DNA from: Actinomycetes bacterium
GTDB taxonomy: Bacteria; Actinomycetota; Actinomycetes; Actinomycetales; Cellulomonadaceae
Direction of reading: 5' to 3'
Assembly: GCA_023389455.1 (NCBI GenBank)
Contig: JAEWEJ010000108.1
Coordinates: 1 to 13,212, forward strand
Length of the DNA stretch: 13,212 bases
Each line of letters begins with the position of its first letter. Positions within the stretch are counted from its first letter, which is position 1. The translations under genes were made by a program, and so were the position numbers. Under the pieces are notes generated by a model. That model had not been told where the DNA came from. It saw only the letters and a list, made by a program, of their open reading frames with translations, and did not search any database. This document shows positions 12,203-13,212 of this stretch, piece after piece.

Positions 12203-12496
12203 TCAGCCCTCGCCGGTCGACGTCCGCCAGGGGTTGCCCGCGTCGGTCGGGGAGGGCCGCGCCGTGACCTGCACCGCGTAGGTGGGCCGCTCGTGCCCGT
12301 CGACCGTGCCGAGGTACGCGTGGCCGGTCATGTGGCACCACACGGGCAGGTCGATCGGGGCGACAGGGTCGGACGTGACGAGGTGGACGACGGCTCCCGC
12401 GGGCAGGGTCGCGACCCGGTCGCGCAGCAGCAGGAGCAGCCGGGCGCAGCCGAGGTCGCTGCCGTCGATCGTCAGGACGTCGTCCGTGTGCGCCAC
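12203..12496 (-). CDS. TusA-like sulfurtransferase-fold protein with altered active site
   Basis: A 97-residue protein resembling TusA/SirA/YedF, small carriers that move persulfide sulfur. The match is DGSDLGCARLLLLLRDRVATLPAGAVVHLVTSDPVAPIDLP (11-51), then VWCHMTGHAYLG (52-63), which fits the TusA second half (acidic D-P-x-x-D-x-P strand, W-C, G-H). The Cys of the CPxP motif is kept (Cys17), but both prolines are lost (CARL). Cys54 may be functional. Start: a GTG at 12496 with TAGCCT ending 7 nt before it. The tail beyond residue 70 is not conserved-looking. No sulfur-metabolism genes are adjacent, so its role is open. Confidence 0.72.
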   Translation of the reverse strand: MAHTDDVLTIDGSDLGCARLLLLLRDRVATLPAGAVVHLVTSDPVAPIDLPVWCHMTGHAYLGTVDGHERPTYAVQVTARPSPTDAGNPWRTSTGEG

Positions 12497-12503
12497 GAGC
12501 GCG

Positions 12504-12509
12504 AGGCTA
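12504..12509 (-). promoter_or_regulatory. -10 element TAGCCT, leaderless start of the TusA-like gene
   Basis: On the minus strand TAGCCT spans 12509 to 12504 and is followed after 7 nt by the GTG at 12496. No Shine-Dalgarno sequence is present. It is the same hexamer as before the gene at 3359. Confidence 0.6.
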
Positions 12510-12546
12510 ACCCGCGCCGCCGCGCTCGGACATCGCCGTCGGTGAC

Positions 12547-12684
12547 CGAAAGTTGCGAACGGGACGAACCCGACACGGCGCGTCGGACGGAAACGATTAA
12601 CAGCCCATCCGCAGGGGTATCGGACGCGCTCCCACGCTGCAGACTGCGTCGATAACGGTATCGACCGGACGTGTTCGGGCGAAC
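12547..12684 (+). promoter_or_regulatory. xylanase upstream region with several operator-like motifs
   Basis: Within the 274-bp gap before the xylanase are: CGAAAGTTGCG (12547-12557), imperfectly palindromic and loosely like the CGAA-N-TTCG boxes reported for xylan regulators of Streptomyces; GAAACGATT (12590-12598), also present before the secreted gene at 8345; the perfect 7-4-7 palindrome GTCGATAACGGTATCGAC (12648-12665); and GTTCG-GG-CGAAC (12673-12684). TTAACA at 12597-12602 is a possible -35, but the -10 is not clear. Substrate-responsive control is inferred. Confidence 0.45.
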
Positions 12685-12770
12685 CGCCGTGGCAGGTTCA
12701 GCGGCCCCGCGAGGGAGCGCGGTTCGCACCGCCTGGCACCTCCGTCCTCACCGCACTGGAGCGCCTCCTG

Positions 12771-13212
12771 ATGACCGACACTTTCGCCCCCGTCCGCACC
12801 ACTTCCCGGCGCCGCTCGCTGCGCGCCGCCCTCGGCAGCGTCGCCGTCGGCGCGCTGGTGGCCGGCACCGTCGCACTGGCCACCCCCGCCTCGGCTCTGG
12901 ACGTCAACAGCAACCAGACCGGCACCAACGGCGGCTACTGGTTCTCGTTCTGGACCGACAGCCCCGGCACGGTCTCCGCGTCGCTCGGCAACGGCGGCCA
13001 GTACTCCACGAGCTGGCGCAACACCGGCAACTTCGTCATCGGCAAGGGCTGGTCCACCGGCACGGGCCGTGCGGTGTCCTACTCCGGCCAGTTCAACCCC
13101 TCCGGCAACGCCTACCTGACGCTCTACGGGTGGACCAACGGCCCGCTGGTCGAGTACTACATCGTCGACTCGTGGGGCACCTACCGGCCCACCGGCACGT
13201 TCAAGGGCACCG
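12771..13212 (+). CDS. GH11 endo-1,4-beta-xylanase, N-terminal part (cut by window end)
   Basis: The first 147 codons of a secreted family 11 xylanase, which cuts internal beta-1,4 bonds of xylan outside the cell. Residues 1-42 are a signal peptide with a twin-arginine-like motif (SRRRSLR, 12-18), a hydrophobic core and ASA before the mature start LDVNSNQTGTNGG. The GH11 jelly-roll is clear: GGYWFSFWTDSPGTVS (54-69), YSTSWRNTGNFVIGKGW (78-94) and PLVEYYIVDSWGTYRP (125-140). Glu128 is the expected nucleophile. The acid/base Glu and any carbohydrate-binding module lie beyond the window. GGAG at 12758-12761 serves the ATG at 12771. It is truncated only by the window edge, with no sign of a broken gene. 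Confidence 0.95.
   Translation, partial: MTDTFAPVRTTSRRRSLRAALGSVAVGALVAGTVALATPASALDVNSNQTGTNGGYWFSFWTDSPGTVSASLGNGGQYSTSWRNTGNFVIGKGWSTGTGRAVSYSGQFNPSGNAYLTLYGWTNGPLVEYYIVDSWGTYRPTGTFKGT

Noticed and set aside
1..13212. A dedicated defence system, mobile element or biosynthetic cluster
   Set aside because: No transposase, integrase, phage, CRISPR, restriction, toxin-antitoxin, NRPS/PKS or terpenoid pathway genes could be recognised. The exporter and the cyclase-like protein alone do not make a cluster.

Overview
The window comes from a very GC-rich, high-GC Gram-positive chromosome. The truncated family 11 xylanase at the right edge, a second secreted protein that looks polysaccharide-active, an F420-type flavin/deazaflavin protein, a WYL-type regulator and the very strong G/C third-position bias all suggest an actinobacterium of the Cellulomonas type. 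The genus is inferred from gene content and style, not proven.

Layout, left to right. (1) 1-237: the 3' end of an alpha/beta hydrolase gene (+), facing a zinc-type alcohol dehydrogenase (290-1309, -) across a strong shared hairpin. (2) 1454-2263 (-): a complete alpha/beta hydrolase. It is divergent from an NmrA/QOR2-like NAD(P)-binding oxidoreductase (2467-3312, +), and the space between them holds a degenerate 14/15-bp tandem repeat. (3) 3359-3853 and 3892-4872 (+): a DUF4274-like protein and a DUF2332 protein. (4) 4985-7479 (+): a two-gene ABC exporter, ATPase plus a 12-helix permease that overlap by ATGA, of the class annotated as polyketide/drug exporters. (5) 7536-8345 (-): a secreted beta-sandwich protein resembling Cip1/polysaccharide-lyase-like proteins, divergent from a short squalene-cyclase-like protein (8536-9444, +). 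(6) 9493-9915 (-): a PhnB-type VOC protein, divergent from a WYL/YafY regulator (10016-11053, +), with several palindromes between them. (7) 11153-11626 (+): a DUF385/F420-dependent nitroreductase-family protein, and 11765-12142 (+): a DUF2255 protein. (8) 12203-12496 (-): a TusA-like protein with a changed active-site motif. (9) 12771-end (+): the first 147 codons of a GH11 xylanase with a Tat-like signal peptide and a 274-bp upstream region rich in operator-like motifs.

Most of the region is ordinary accessory chromosome: small stand-alone redox and hydrolase genes, one exporter and two secreted glycan-associated proteins. I saw no CRISPR array, tRNA, rRNA, insertion sequence, phage gene or toxin-antitoxin pair, and no convincing new multi-gene system. 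The best leads are regulatory. There is a cluster of perfect palindromes between the VOC and WYL genes. A 9-mer, GAAACGATT, is shared between the promoter regions of the two secreted glycan-associated genes. There is a consistent leaderless-promoter pattern (TAGNNT 7-8 nt before an ATG/GTG). Several perfect GC hairpins have the stop codon in the loop. No gene-free stretch exceeds 300 bp; the longest is 12497-12770.
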